Shown one piece after another: positions 52,647 to 62,315 of a stretch of DNA of 64,000 bases. The translations under genes and the position numbers were made by a program. The stretch is from NCBI RefSeq assembly GCF_000381905.1, contig NZ_KB907247.1, forward strand, positions 215,687 to 279,686, in the 5' to 3' direction. A model generated the notes under the pieces. It had not been told where the DNA came from. It worked only from the letters and a program-made list of their open reading frames with translations, and ran no database searches. Positions within the stretch are counted from its first letter, which is position 1, and each line of letters begins with the position of its first letter. Source of the stretch: Paenibacillus fonticola DSM 21315. GTDB taxonomy: Bacteria > Bacillota > Bacilli > Paenibacillales > Paenibacillaceae.

Positions 52647-53066
52647 TTATGAGTTTTGCGATGCGGCCGCTGCTTCTGCATTTGCACTTGTACTTGATGA
52701 AGATGCGATGGAGGTGCTCATGCGGCTGCTGCCTTCAAACACACTGCCCTCTTCGATCGAGAGGCTGGTAACCGTAATATTGCCGTACAGCTTTCCTGTA
52801 GAGGTAATGGATAGTTTGTTTTTCGTTTCTACATCCCCTGTCACGGTGCCGGCAATAATGACATTGCGCGCAGTGATTTTGGATTTCACCTGCCCTTTCT
52901 CTCCAATTATCACATCGCCTTTACACTCAATATCTCCCGTAACTTGTCCTTCAATCCGAATGCTTGCATCCGACTTCATGTTGCCTTCGAAGCTGCTGCC
53001 CTCTCCCACTAGTGTATCTGTCGTGTCAGGATCAAGCTTGACAGGGATCGCCTTGCTTTTGAACAT
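52647..53066 (-). CDS. Bactofilin, copy 2
   Basis: This 139-residue bactofilin has the same core as copy 1 (SSFEGNMKSDASIRIEGQVT, NVIIAGTVTGDVETKNKLSI) and a Ser/Ala-rich tail. Its ATG overlaps the stop codon of the M23 gene (TAATG), so translation is coupled. Both copies are 139 residues long and follow an M23 gene on the same strand, indicating an ancestral duplication of the pair. A nested stem-loop lies behind it. Confidence 0.93.
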   Translation of the reverse strand: MFKSKAIPVKLDPDTTDTLVGEGSSFEGNMKSDASIRIEGQVTGDIECKGDVIIGEKGQVKSKITARNVIIAGTVTGDVETKNKLSITSTGKLYGNITVTSLSIEEGSVFEGSSRMSTSIASSSSTSANAEAAAASQNS

Positions 53067-54088
53067 TATTCATCCTCTTCCTTTTCCGGTTTGATTAAAT
53101 ATAATTCAGGGTCGACCATAACTCCGTTTTTTACGACTTCGAAATGCAGATGCGGGCCTGTGCTGCGTCCGGTCGATCCGAGTGTGCCGATTTTGTCGCC
53201 CTGCTTCAGCTTAGCGCCCTTGGTTGTCGAAACCTCGTCCATATGCAAATAATGGGTCTCCAGGCCGGAAGGGTGCCTAATGCTAACGTAGTTGCCGCGT
53301 GATGAGCTGTAGCCTGTATCGGTCACAGATCCGTCGGCCGCCGCGTAAATCGGGTCTCCGACATTTCCCTTTATATCCAGGCCGTTATGCAGTGTCAGTC
53401 TACCGGTAAAAGGATCCGGCCGTTTGCCAAAAGGAGACGTAGTTTTTAGCGAATCGGTAGGCCAGAACGTGGGCAATATCCGCATCATTTCCTTGTACTC
53501 CGTTACCGCATCCTTGGTCTGTTGCAGTCTTGCTTGCAAGACAGGCAATCCCTCCAATGAGGCTGATATACTCTCTTTAGTCTCTTGAATGAGTGCATCA
53601 ATATCGTCATCCGTCAATGGAATGAGCTCCCCGCCCATGCCTTCGGTGTCCTGCTTCGTGAGTGCGTTCTCCCGTGAATCAGACGAAGCAGAGTGAATTT
53701 CGCCGCCCGCCCGCTCTCCATTCGTGATCGATTTTAGTTCTGCTTCCAGCTTCTCCAGCTCGGTCATTTTCGTTTCCAGCGTTTTGGATTTCTCCGAGAG
53801 CTCTACGAGCTGAAACAGCAATCTATCGATTTCCTGCTCTTTATCGCTGACGGTCGTTTGCAGCAGCTCCGAGGAGCTCGAGAGCTTCGCTTCCAGGGAG
53901 GCGATTTTGACGGCGCGAGTCTGGTTCAAGGTAAACAGAATAATCGCGGTTAGCAGTAATAGCGCAGCAGCGCTTATAATAGCCAGCAAATATGTAGAGT
54001 TCATTTTTAGACGAAAGACCGGTTGCGACCCTTCGGGGACAAATAGAACGGTGTAGCGCTGTTTCTTGCGTTTGAATCCGAACTTCAT
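53066..54088 (-). CDS. M23 family metallopeptidase with membrane anchor and coiled coil, copy 2
   Basis: This 340-residue paralogue of the enzyme at 42239-43207 has a basic N-terminus (KFGFKRKKQRYTVLFV), a membrane helix near 32-50 and a coiled coil to about 125. An M23 domain follows, with HNGLDIKG, THYLHMDE and HLHFE zinc-site motifs. GGAGG precedes ATG 54088. Peptidoglycan endopeptidase activity on the outer face of the membrane is expected from the family. It is the first gene of the second M23-bactofilin pair. Confidence 0.93.
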   Translation of the reverse strand: MKFGFKRKKQRYTVLFVPEGSQPVFRLKMNSTYLLAIISAAALLLLTAIILFTLNQTRAVKIASLEAKLSSSSELLQTTVSDKEQEIDRLLFQLVELSEKSKTLETKMTELEKLEAELKSITNGERAGGEIHSASSDSRENALTKQDTEGMGGELIPLTDDDIDALIQETKESISASLEGLPVLQARLQQTKDAVTEYKEMMRILPTFWPTDSLKTTSPFGKRPDPFTGRLTLHNGLDIKGNVGDPIYAAADGSVTDTGYSSSRGNYVSIRHPSGLETHYLHMDEVSTTKGAKLKQGDKIGTLGSTGRSTGPHLHFEVVKNGVMVDPELYLIKPEKEEDE

Positions 54089-54442
54089 AGCTTCCTCCTG
54101 AATCGGGTATTGAATATGGTCTAGCGAGGAACCCCATGAGGAACCCCTCTTCGTTCACCAAAAGGTACTATTCGGCAAAACATTCCAATAATCCTCTTTA
54201 AAAAGTAAAAAAATCGTAATAATTTGTGAAATCACGAAATTTGCAAAAGCAATATTTGCGAAAGCATAAAATTGATGAATCACAAAATTTACGCAAACAC
54301 AAAATTGGCCAATCACGAATTCGAAGCCGCCCAATTATTTGCGAAATCGGCCGATCGGCACTGTTCAGTCAGCCTGGCATTAGAGCTATAATATAGCTAT
54401 CTAATCATCTGAAAAGTGGCGATTAAAGTGGGGGAACAATGA
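54089..54442 (+). repeat. AT-rich gap with about 16-17-bp degenerate repeats
   Basis: Between about 54200 and 54345 variants of TTTGCGAAAGCATAAAA, TTGATGAATCACAAAA and TTTACGCAAACACAAAA follow one another with a period near 16-17. No gene is visible. The flanks must hold the promoters for the divergent M23 and VanW genes. Confidence 0.65.
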
Positions 54443-55306
54443 ATGAGAGAATCGGAAAAGATGAAGCCTGTTTTGCGCTCAAAATTTAGAGTATGGCTGG
54501 GAGCAAGATATTACCGGCTTAAGCGTTATGCCGAGTGGCGGCTGAGCGGGGACAAGCTGGCTAAGCTTCGGGAGCGGAATGTATTGCCGCATATTATCGC
54601 GAGTCATCAAAGTCCCATGCTGCGGCAATTGAAGGATGTCGATATGTGGCTCCAGCACAACAAAATTACGAATTTGAAGCTGGCAATGTCGCGTATTGAC
54701 GGCTTGGTTTTGCAGCCTGGAGAGACGTTTTCTTTCTGGAGGCAGGTGGGGAAGCCATCCCGGCGGAAAGGCTATGTTGACGGCATGGTGCTTCATTATG
54801 GCAAATTCAAGCCTGGAGTAGGCGGGGGCCTATGCCAGCTTACCAATTTACTGTACTGGATGGCGCTTCATTCTCCGCTCGAAGTCCAGGAACGCCATCG
54901 CCACAGCTATGATGTGTTTCCGGATTCAAAGCGCACCCAGCCGTTTGGCAGCGGAGCGACCTGTTCTTACAATTATTTGGACTTGAAGCTTTACAATCCG
55001 AGTGATCATCCCGTTCAAATTCATGTTTTTTTGAATGAAAATAATTTAGCTGGGGAGCTTCGATCAACAAGAGCTTCCCTGTACAGATATGAGGTTTATG
55101 AGCGGGAACATCGGATTACGCGCGAATATTGGGGAGGGCATGTGAGGCACAACCTGATTTATCGCCGAGTCTATAATCTGAATTCCGAATTGATTGAAGA
55201 CGAGTACATTACGGAGAACCATGCGCTTATGATGTATGAACCGCTGCTAGAAGCGGGGAGTGCCTCTCATGCGGGGGCAGCGGCTGCCACCAGCACCGAG
55301 GACTAA
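54443..55306 (+). CDS. VanW family protein
   Basis: This 287-residue protein has the VanW domain: LQPGETFSFWRQVGKPSRRK, then PGVGGGLCQLTNLLYWMA and HRHSYDVFPDS. VanW occurs in some glycopeptide-resistance clusters but is widespread in Bacillota with unknown function; it has no proven role in resistance by itself. No signal peptide or membrane helix is seen here. ATG 54443 follows GGGGGAACA by about eight bases. The C-terminus is Ala/Ser-rich. Confidence 0.88.
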   Translation: MRESEKMKPVLRSKFRVWLGARYYRLKRYAEWRLSGDKLAKLRERNVLPHIIASHQSPMLRQLKDVDMWLQHNKITNLKLAMSRIDGLVLQPGETFSFWRQVGKPSRRKGYVDGMVLHYGKFKPGVGGGLCQLTNLLYWMALHSPLEVQERHRHSYDVFPDSKRTQPFGSGATCSYNYLDLKLYNPSDHPVQIHVFLNENNLAGELRSTRASLYRYEVYEREHRITREYWGGHVRHNLIYRRVYNLNSELIEDEYITENHALMMYEPLLEAGSASHAGAAAATSTED

Positions 55307-55419
55307 AAAAGGCCGCTGCTGTTTCGCGACTGGAGGATGCGGCTACGATGAATGGCATTGCCCGATGAATAGCAGGAGTGCGCCAAGAATGGCAGTGCGG
55401 GAAAAGTTAGTAGTGAGCT

Positions 55420-55487
55420 CAAAATGGCAGCACGCAATGATTGGCAGTACGCTAGGAGTAGAAGTATGCTAAAAATAGTTGTACGTT
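55420..55487 (+). repeat. Four 17-bp degenerate repeats
   Basis: Units CAAAATGGCAGCACGCA, ATGATTGGCAGTACGCT, AGGAGTAGAAGTATGCT and AAAAATAGTTGTACGTT lie end to end in the VanW-DUF6157 gap (55307-55545). Looser copies precede them. No gene is seen in this gap. Confidence 0.7.
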
Positions 55488-55545
55488 AAGAAAAGTAGGA
55501 TCATAAAAATAGTAAAACGAAGAAAGGGGCTAGACTTGGTATATT

Positions 55546-55974
55546 ATGAGCTATAAAAATACTTTTATTAAAGTATCGCCAGATTGTCCCGTGACCAGCA
55601 GTGTCGTTCCACAGCCGAAAACGAGCAACAAGCCGATTCACGTAATCCAGTATGAGCTTTTGAGCCGTCATCCTTATCGCTACACATTTGAGCAGCTGTT
55701 ATTCGAGGTTCACATTAGGCATAAAAACATTCCTGCTGAGGAGCTTGAAATGCACCGCCAGCAAATTTGGGATGAGCTGTTCAGCAAATCGCATGCTTGC
55801 TTGCGGGCCTCTCAGCTTCCGAAAAAATACGGCTTTGGCGTTCATCACGATGCTGAAGGGCGGATTGCCATCTATGGCATGGAGACGCCTGAATACGAAC
55901 GCTTCGTACAACCCAGCGCTGGGATTACGGTGCTGAACGGGATGCGAAGCCATCGCGATAAGCAGCGGAATTAA
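55546..55974 (+). CDS. DUF6157 family protein
   Basis: This 142-residue cytoplasmic protein begins MSYKNTFIKVSPDCPVTSS and contains IQYELLSRHPYRYTFEQLLF and GFGVHHDAEGRIAIYGMETP. This pattern matches a small uncharacterised family I recall as DUF6157. No catalytic motif is obvious and the function is unknown. Its ribosome site is modest (AAAGGGG further upstream). It stands alone between repeat-rich gaps. Confidence 0.7.
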   Translation: MSYKNTFIKVSPDCPVTSSVVPQPKTSNKPIHVIQYELLSRHPYRYTFEQLLFEVHIRHKNIPAEELEMHRQQIWDELFSKSHACLRASQLPKKYGFGVHHDAEGRIAIYGMETPEYERFVQPSAGITVLNGMRSHRDKQRN

Positions 55975-56072
55975 GCTTGGGGGCTGCTATGGAACTGTTA
56001 TGGGACTTTTATGGGTTGATATATAAGTTGAATTATAAATAAGTTATTGAATACGAAAAGGTGAAAGCTACG

Positions 56073-56876
56073 ATGGAAGAAATTAAAGGAGCATTAATTA
56101 CAGTTAATTCGTTATTACAAGATTTGACGAGGCTGGGAGTCCGTAAAGGGACAACTCTCCTTGTTCACTCCTCATTTAAATCCCTTGGGGAGTGGGTGCT
56201 CGGCGGCCCGGTTTCCGTCATTCTTGCCTTGGAGAAGGCGCTTGGGCAAAGCGGTACCTTAGTTATGCCTACCCATACTTCTGATTTGAGCGATCCCGCA
56301 GGCTGGGGAAATCCCCCGGCTCCCGAGGCTTGGTGGGACACGATTCGCGCAGAGATGCCTCCTTATGACCCGGATTTGACGCCTTGCAGATGGATGGGAA
56401 TTATTCCAGAAACGTTCCGGAAGCAAAAAGGGGTCATCCGGAGCAGCCATCCCCAAGTCTCCTTTGCCGCCTGGGGAGCACAAGCGAAAGAGGTTGTATC
56501 CGGGCACGAGCTTGATAATGGACTCGGCGAACGCTCGCCTCTGGCACGTATTTATGATCAACAAGGATGGGTGCTGCTGCTTGGCGTCGGAAATGAGAAC
56601 AACACTTCGCTTCATCTAGCAGAACACCGGGCAAACTATGCCGGCAAAAAAACAGTGGAATGCGGGTCTCCGGTAATGATTGATGGCATAAGGCAATGGA
56701 TTAGCTATATGGATTTGGAATATGAATCCGCCGATTTTGGCCGTTTGGGTGCTGATTTTGAGCGGTCGGGCGGGAAGATCACCCGCGGCAAAGTGGCTGG
56801 TGCGGAGGCTGTACTGATGCCGCAGCGGGAAATTGTCGATTTTGCTGTGCGATGGCTGGAGCAGAAGCGCTGCTAA
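56073..56876 (+). CDS. AAC(3)-family aminoglycoside N-acetyltransferase-like protein (YokD-like)
   Basis: This 267-residue protein fits the Antibiotic_NAT (AAC(3)) family. Its hallmarks are TTLLVHSSFKSLGEWVLGG, LVMPTHTSDLSDP, SSHPQVSFAAWGAQ and LLLGVGNENNTSLHLAEHRA with the conserved Glu/His. Family members acetylate aminoglycosides at N3 using acetyl-CoA, but chromosomal Bacillales members such as YokD often have unknown natural substrates, so resistance is not implied. ATG 56073 is chosen over GTG 56061, with AAAGGTGA upstream. Confidence 0.85.
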   Translation: MEEIKGALITVNSLLQDLTRLGVRKGTTLLVHSSFKSLGEWVLGGPVSVILALEKALGQSGTLVMPTHTSDLSDPAGWGNPPAPEAWWDTIRAEMPPYDPDLTPCRWMGIIPETFRKQKGVIRSSHPQVSFAAWGAQAKEVVSGHELDNGLGERSPLARIYDQQGWVLLLGVGNENNTSLHLAEHRANYAGKKTVECGSPVMIDGIRQWISYMDLEYESADFGRLGADFERSGGKITRGKVAGAEAVLMPQREIVDFAVRWLEQKRC

Positions 56877-57058
56877 GGAATGGAGGGAGGCGGGAAGATG
56901 AAAAAGGAATGTGGAAGGAGATAGGTGATAGGTGATAGGGAGATGAGACATGGGACATTTAGACTTTAGAGGCGTAGCCTATCTGTCCCCTGTATACGTA
57001 GATCCGTAGAATTCACATACTCCGCTGATTCCGTAAACACCGAATTCCCTCTTGACCA

Positions 57059-57910
57059 TTATCGCGGCTCTCCCCGGAAGGCGCTCGGCGTCTGGCCGGT
57101 TACTTTTTTGAAGAGCATGGAAAAGTACTTGTCGTTGCTGTAGCCGACGCTAGCGGCTATTTCGTGAACCGGCGCATTGCTCTCGGCAAGCAAGCGCTTG
57201 GCTTCTTCAATCCGCCGGGTAATGAGATAGTTGACAGGGGAGTCGCCGAGATCCTTTTTGAACAAGCGGGATAAATAATGCTGGCTTACATACAGCGTAT
57301 CGGCGATTTCCTTTAATGTGATGCTTTGAGTAAAGTTGTTGTCGATGAATTCCTTCGTACGTATTGTAAGTTCATTTTTCCCTTTCAAAGCTTGAAACTG
57401 GTGCTCTGCATCGACGATCCGATAAATGAGCGTAATCAGCGATATAAGCAGATTGCTGCATAGCGTCTCGTAACCGAGCGCCTGGGAATCGCATTCCCGA
57501 AGCATTTCCGATAAGTAGGATTCCACCCGGCCTGCATATTTGCCGCAGGAAATGACGGGATCGACATACGGCGGCAGCAGCAAGCCGCTAGGCACCCCTT
57601 CAATATGTAGATTGTCCACCCCGCAATAAAACACTTTGAATACCCCCTGATCCTGACTCGTCGAGCGTTCTTCATGGAGTACGCCGGGATTATAGATCGC
57701 TACATCCCCTTGCTGCAGGGCATAGCTCTTGCCGCCAATGATAAACTCTCCCGAGCCTTCAACAATGTAGAGGATTTCGCAGAAATCGTGAATTTGCATC
57801 GGCGCGTAGAAAATCCGCTCATCCACAACTTGTCCGGCGTAGAGCAGCTCAGGTATTTTTTCAAATCGGAACCGGTCACTTTTGCTATGGGGGATTTCGA
57901 TTTTCGTCAC
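57059..57910 (-). CDS. AraC family regulator with N-terminal cupin, fucose-locus regulator
   Basis: This 283-residue regulator has an N-terminal cupin (MQIHDFCEILYIVEGSGEFI and QQGDVAIYNPGVLHEERS) for ligand binding and a C-terminal AraC double helix-turn-helix (LKEIADTLYVSQHYLSRLFK and AASVGYSNDKYFSMLFKKVT). GTG 57910 follows GGGAGGGA by six bases; a longer frame from 57943 has no such site. It is divergent from fucI with a 211-bp shared gap, so control of the fucose operon is likely. Ligand identity is inferred. Confidence 0.9.
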   Translation of the reverse strand: MTKIEIPHSKSDRFRFEKIPELLYAGQVVDERIFYAPMQIHDFCEILYIVEGSGEFIIGGKSYALQQGDVAIYNPGVLHEERSTSQDQGVFKVFYCGVDNLHIEGVPSGLLLPPYVDPVISCGKYAGRVESYLSEMLRECDSQALGYETLCSNLLISLITLIYRIVDAEHQFQALKGKNELTIRTKEFIDNNFTQSITLKEIADTLYVSQHYLSRLFKKDLGDSPVNYLITRRIEEAKRLLAESNAPVHEIAASVGYSNDKYFSMLFKKVTGQTPSAFRGEPR

Positions 57911-58121
57911 AGTAGTCCCTCCCAAAAACACGATTGTTATCACTTCTATTATATAACAGGGAATACATCAGGGGGAGGACAGGTACACATTATTGCTCGT
58001 TGTCGGCTGGAAGAGAACAAAATAGTGGGTTATTTTCCGCGCGGTTACTAACTAAAATGGAGGTATGTTCGATTTTTCTGAGTTCTCATTATAGTCTGAC
58101 AATTGGGAGGAGAATGATAGT

Positions 58122-59912
58122 ATGGTTGAAAGCGGTTACAGGTGGCGTGGCGGATTCCCGGCTATCGGGATTCGTCCGACGATCGACGGTCGGAGAAGAG
58201 GGGTGCGCGAGTCGCTGGAAGAGCAGACGATGAACCTGGCGATCGCCGTGGCGGATATGCTATCGGAACAATTGCGCTATCCAAACGGGGAGCCCGTTAA
58301 ATGCGTGATCGCAGATACGTGCATCGGCGGCGTAGCGGAAGCGGCGGCGGCTGCAAAAAAATTCAAAAGCGCCGAGGTCGGCCTGACGATTACGGTAACT
58401 CCCTGCTGGTGCTATGGAACGGAAACGATGGACACGGATCCTATGATGCCCAAGGCGGTTTGGGGGTTTAACGGAACAGGCCGGCCTGGAGCGGTATATT
58501 TAGCTGCTGTATTGTCCGCTCATGCCCAAAAAGGCTTGCCGGCTTTCGGCATCTACGGTGAAGACGTTCAGGATGAAGGTGATAACGTTATCCCAGCGGA
58601 CGTACAGGAGAAGCTGCTGCGTTTCGCCAAGGCGGGATTGGCTGTTGCGATCATGAAGGATCAGGCTTATTTGTCTATGGGATCGGTATCGATGGGCATT
58701 GCGGGCTCCATGGTCGATGACCGCTTTTTCCAGCAATATTTGGGCATGCGCAATGAATATATCGATATGAGTGAATTTACACGCCGGATGAATGAACAAG
58801 TATATGACCCGGTGGAATATGACAAGGCGCTAGCTTGGACGAAGGAGCATTGTAAGGAAGGAGCAGACAATAATCCGGAGCAGCTGCAATCATCCCGCGA
58901 GCGCAAAGATCGGGAATGGGAGACTGTGGTAAAAATGACGCTCATCGCCCGTGATCTGATGATAGGCAATCCGCGTCTTGCCGAGCTTGGATTTGAAGAG
59001 GAAGCCCAGGGTCATCATGCGCTTGCTTCTGGTTTTCAGGGGCAGCGGCAGTGGACGGATCATTTTCCAAACGGCGACTTTATGGAGACGATCCTTAACT
59101 CTTCGTTCGATTGGAACGGAAAACGCTCCCCTTATGTAGTCGCTACCGAGAACGACAGCTTAAATGGAGTCGGCATGCTGTTTGGATATTTGCTTACGAA
59201 TACGGCCCAGATTTTTGCCGATGTGAGAACGTACTGGAGTCCGGCCTCGGTAGAGCGGGTGACAGGGTATAAGCTGGAGGGCCGTGCGGAGAACGGGATT
59301 CTTCACCTGATCAATTCGGGTTCGGCCGCTTTGGACGGAACGGGAGAGCAGATGAAGAATGGTCAGCCTGCGATAAAGCCTTATTGGGAGATCAGCAGCG
59401 ATGAAGTGGAGCGCATGCTCGAAGCAACGCAGTGGCGCCCGGCTTCGCTGGAATATTTCCGGGGAGGCGGCTTCTCTACCGACTATTTGACGCGTGGTGG
59501 TATGCCGATGACAATGGCCCGCATAAATCTGGTCAGCGGGCAAGGACCGGTGCTGCAAATTGCAGAGGGATATTCCGTCGATCTGCCACAGCACGTTCAC
59601 GACACGCTGGACAACCGGACAGATCCGACCTGGCCGACGACTTGGTTTGTCCCGAACTTGACGGGCAGCGGCGCATTTACAAGTGTCTACAGCGTGATGG
59701 ACAACTGGGGCGCTAATCACGGGGTGATCAGCTGCGGCCATATCGGTGCTGATTTGATTACGCTGGCATCGATTCTGCGCATCCCTGTCAGCATGCACAA
59801 TGTTCCGGCAGAACAAATATTCCGCCCTCGGGCTTGGGGGTTATTCGGAACAGAGAGCGCCGAGAACGCTGACTACCGGGCTTGTGCGAATTTTGGTCCG
59901 CTTTACAAATAA
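58122..59912 (+). CDS. fucI: L-fucose isomerase FucI
   Basis: This 596-residue enzyme converts L-fucose to L-fuculose. Metal ligands are conserved: Glu in ATENDSLNG near residue 342 and Asp in FADVRTYW 24 residues later, the same spacing as E337 and D361 of E. coli FucI, with a His in the C-terminal [14 protein letters not shown] region. It starts at ATG 58122 after GGGAGGAG. A perfect cre-consensus sequence covers codons 2-7. It leads the operon fucI-fucA-kinase-fucU. Confidence 0.97.
   Translation: MVESGYRWRGGFPAIGIRPTIDGRRRGVRESLEEQTMNLAIAVADMLSEQLRYPNGEPVKCVIADTCIGGVAEAAAAAKKFKSAEVGLTITVTPCWCYGTETMDTDPMMPKAVWGFNGTGRPGAVYLAAVLSAHAQKGLPAFGIYGEDVQDEGDNVIPADVQEKLLRFAKAGLAVAIMKDQAYLSMGSVSMGIAGSMVDDRFFQQYLGMRNEYIDMSEFTRRMNEQVYDPVEYDKALAWTKEHCKEGADNNPEQLQSSRERKDREWETVVKMTLIARDLMIGNPRLAELGFEEEAQGHHALASGFQGQRQWTDHFPNGDFMETILNSSFDWNGKRSPYVVATENDSLNGVGMLFGYLLTNTAQIFADVRTYWSPASVERVTGYKLEGRAENGILHLINSGSAALDGTGEQMKNGQPAIKPYWEISSDEVERMLEATQWRPASLEYFRGGGFSTDYLTRGGMPMTMARINLVSGQGPVLQIAEGYSVDLPQHVHDTLDNRTDPTWPTTWFVPNLTGSGAFTSVYSVMDNWGANHGVISCGHIGADLITLASILRIPVSMHNVPAEQIFRPRAWGLFGTESAENADYRACANFGPLYK
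58127..58140 (+). promoter_or_regulatory. cre (CcpA) site overlapping the fucI start
   Basis: TGAAAGCGGTTACA fits the Bacillus cre consensus TGWNANCGNTNWCA at every position. It begins five bases into the coding region. A possible -10 (TATAGT, 58090-58095) would put the site near +25 to +40, the usual road-block position for catabolite repression. Confidence 0.6.
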
Positions 59913-60131
59913 CTTGCGCAGCGATGGTTTTCACTGGAGGAAGCGGCAACGGGTACAATGTAGCGGCGGTCACAAGACTCAAGCAGCAAGGAGTGGCGAG
60001 TGGCGAAGCAGCGGCAGTCAGCATGACTCAAGCAGCAAAGCGCGGAAAGCGGCAAGAGATTATACAAAGTGAAAACTAAAGAAGAAGCAAGAGAAAGAGA
60101 CAGGAAAAGAACAAGAGAGAGGAGAAGCAGC

Positions 60132-60791
60132 ATGCTGAATATGGATACGCGCAATGAACTGTGTAAATATGCCCGCAAAATTGTGGACAGCGGCCTAGTC
60201 GTCGGACCTGGCGGCAATATTAGTGCAAGAGCGGGAGACAAAATGTATTTGTCTCCCAGCGGATTTGCTTTGGAGGAAATCGAGCCGGAGCAGTGGATCG
60301 AAGTAGATATCGCAACAGGGGAAGTCACGGATGTCGGGCTGCGTCCTTCATCGGAAGTATTGATGCATTTATTCGGATACCGGCAAAAGCCCGATATGGG
60401 GGCGATGGTTCATACCCATCCCTCCAATTGCATCGCTTTTACATTGGTTGAGCGTCAGCTGCCGATCATGTTTCCCGATCAGGCGGCATTGGTCGGCCGC
60501 ACCGCTTATATTCCTTACCTGATTCCGACAACGGATTTACTGGCGGAGGCGGTAGCCGCTAAGGTGAATGAAGCGAGCTCGATTCTGCTCGGCAACCATG
60601 GGCTGGTTACGACCGGACGTAATTTGCGGGAGGCGTTCTATCGTACCCAGGTCGTGGAGGAAAGCGCGAAGATCTATTTAAGCGCAAAAGCGGCGGGAAC
60701 CCCAATTCCGCTTACCAATGAGGAAGTGGCGGCCATCGCAGCATTAGAGAGTGAGGACTACCGGATTCAATTGCTGCAAAAAATGAAATGA
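60132..60791 (+). CDS. fucA: L-fuculose-phosphate aldolase, class II aldolase family
   Basis: This 219-residue zinc aldolase cleaves L-fuculose 1-phosphate to DHAP and L-lactaldehyde. The expected residues are visible: VGPGGNISAR for phosphate binding, E75 (RPSSE), H94 and H96 (VHTHP) and H156 (GNHG). ATG 60132 follows GAGGAGA by six to seven bases; the longer frame from 60069 adds a charged tail without support. The 219-base gap before it repeats GACTCAAGCAGCAA twice and shows no gene. Specificity for fuculose over rhamnulose phosphate is inferred from neighbours. Confidence 0.92.
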   Translation: MLNMDTRNELCKYARKIVDSGLVVGPGGNISARAGDKMYLSPSGFALEEIEPEQWIEVDIATGEVTDVGLRPSSEVLMHLFGYRQKPDMGAMVHTHPSNCIAFTLVERQLPIMFPDQAALVGRTAYIPYLIPTTDLLAEAVAAKVNEASSILLGNHGLVTTGRNLREAFYRTQVVEESAKIYLSAKAAGTPIPLTNEEVAAIAALESEDYRIQLLQKMK

Positions 60792-60809
60792 GCGGGGGTG
60801 GTGAGCGCG

Positions 60810-62315
60810 ATGAGCTTAATTCCTTGTGTTCTGGCCTTTGACTTAGGTGCAAGCAGCGGCAGGGCATTCATCGGTGAGCTTGTGAAGGAGGATGGCGGGC
60901 ATCCAGGAAAATTGAACATCACGGAAGTCCACCGCTTTCCGAACGTTCCAGTGCAGGTTGGCAATCACCTGCACTGGAACATTGCGATGCTCCTGCAGGA
61001 AATCAAACTGGGCATACGCAAAGCGTTTCAGGCGGGGTATAAGCCGTTAAGCTGCGGGATTGACACCTGGGGCGTCGATTTCGGGCTACTGGATCGGAAC
61101 GGGGAACTGCTCGGTCTTCCTTATCATTATCGGGATCGCCAGACTGAGGGACTCGTAGAGGAAATTACTGAGTGGATTGGTTCGGAACAACTGTTCCGGG
61201 AAAGCGGGCTGCAATTTATGCCCTTCAATACGCTTTATCAATTGTATGCGATGAAAAAGGCGGGCTCACCCAAGTTGGAAATGGCCCAAACCTTGCTGCT
61301 GACGCCGGATTTGCTTAATTATTTTCTGACGGGACATAAAGCCTGCGAGTTTTCGATGGCAACGACGACGCAACTGTATGATCCAGTCAAAGGGGCCTGG
61401 AATTTACCGCTAATGGAGCGGCTCGGATTACCCGGAGCGATCTTCCTGGACCCTGTTGAGCCCGGAACGGTCATTGGGGAGCTAAGCGAAGCGGTATGCG
61501 CTGAATTGGAGGTGCCTCCTTTGCAAGTCGTAGCCGTGGCCTCGCATGATACGGAATCGGCGGCGGCAGCTGTGCCGGCTTCCTCCCCGCGCTTTGCCTA
61601 TCTTGTTAGCGGAACATGGTCGCTGCTTGGTACGCCGCTGGAAAAGCCATTGCTTGACCCTGCGGTGCTTGACTTACAATTTTCGAATGAGGGCGGCGCC
61701 TATGGCACTTATCATTTGTTGAAAAATATTATGGGCCTGTGGATTCTGCAGGAATGCAAGCGGAAATGGGAGCAGTCAGGCCGCTCGCTTTCGTTCTCCT
61801 CTCTTGCCCAGTTGGCCGAAACCGCACCGCCGTTTCGCTGTTTTATCGACCCGGACGATCTCCGGTTCATGAACCCGGCGGATATGCCTGGCGAGATTTT
61901 GGACTATTGCCGGGAAACTGCCCAGCCGGAGCCCCGGAATATTGGCGAGACCGTCCGCTGCATCTTGGAGAGCTTGGCCCTGCGCTACCGGCAAGTGCTG
62001 GAACAGGGTGAGCAGTTGACCGGAGCACGGTTTAACGGGCTGCATATGGTAGGAGGCGGCATACAGAATGAGCTGCTATGCCAGTTTACGGCGAATGCGA
62101 TCGGGCGCTCCGTGTGGACGGGACCGGTGGAGGCCAGCGCGATTGGCAATATGCTCGTTCAGTTGAACGCCGGCGGCTGGATTCGCGATATGGAGGAAGG
62201 GATGGAGACGGTAAAAGCTTCATTTCCGCTGCGAGCATATGAACCCGAGTCCCGGGAGGACTGGGCCGCAGCCTATGCGAAATATTGCAGCTTGAACGCG
62301 CTGACCTTGCCCTGA
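60810..62315 (+). CDS. Rhamnulokinase-family FGGY carbohydrate kinase, probable fuculokinase role
   Basis: This 501-residue sugar kinase of the FGGY superfamily resembles RhaB more than FucK. It has AFDLGASSGRAFIGE at the N-terminus, CGIDTWGVDFGLLD, ASHDTESAAAAVP, LVSGTWSLLGT and a C-terminal GLHMVGGGIQNELLCQ. RhaB phosphorylates L-rhamnulose, but between FucI and FucA-type enzymes it most likely phosphorylates L-fuculose. GGGGGTGG lies eight bases before ATG 60810; GTG 60798 is an alternative. Experimental specificity is unknown. Confidence 0.88.
   Translation: MSLIPCVLAFDLGASSGRAFIGELVKEDGGHPGKLNITEVHRFPNVPVQVGNHLHWNIAMLLQEIKLGIRKAFQAGYKPLSCGIDTWGVDFGLLDRNGELLGLPYHYRDRQTEGLVEEITEWIGSEQLFRESGLQFMPFNTLYQLYAMKKAGSPKLEMAQTLLLTPDLLNYFLTGHKACEFSMATTTQLYDPVKGAWNLPLMERLGLPGAIFLDPVEPGTVIGELSEAVCAELEVPPLQVVAVASHDTESAAAAVPASSPRFAYLVSGTWSLLGTPLEKPLLDPAVLDLQFSNEGGAYGTYHLLKNIMGLWILQECKRKWEQSGRSLSFSSLAQLAETAPPFRCFIDPDDLRFMNPADMPGEILDYCRETAQPEPRNIGETVRCILESLALRYRQVLEQGEQLTGARFNGLHMVGGGIQNELLCQFTANAIGRSVWTGPVEASAIGNMLVQLNAGGWIRDMEEGMETVKASFPLRAYEPESREDWAAAYAKYCSLNALTLP

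Noticed and set aside
54443..56876. VanW and AAC(3)-like genes as an antibiotic-resistance island
   Set aside because: The genes are separated by repeat-filled gaps and an unrelated DUF6157 gene, lack vanH/A/X partners or mobile elements next to them, and both families are common chromosomal genes in Bacillales.
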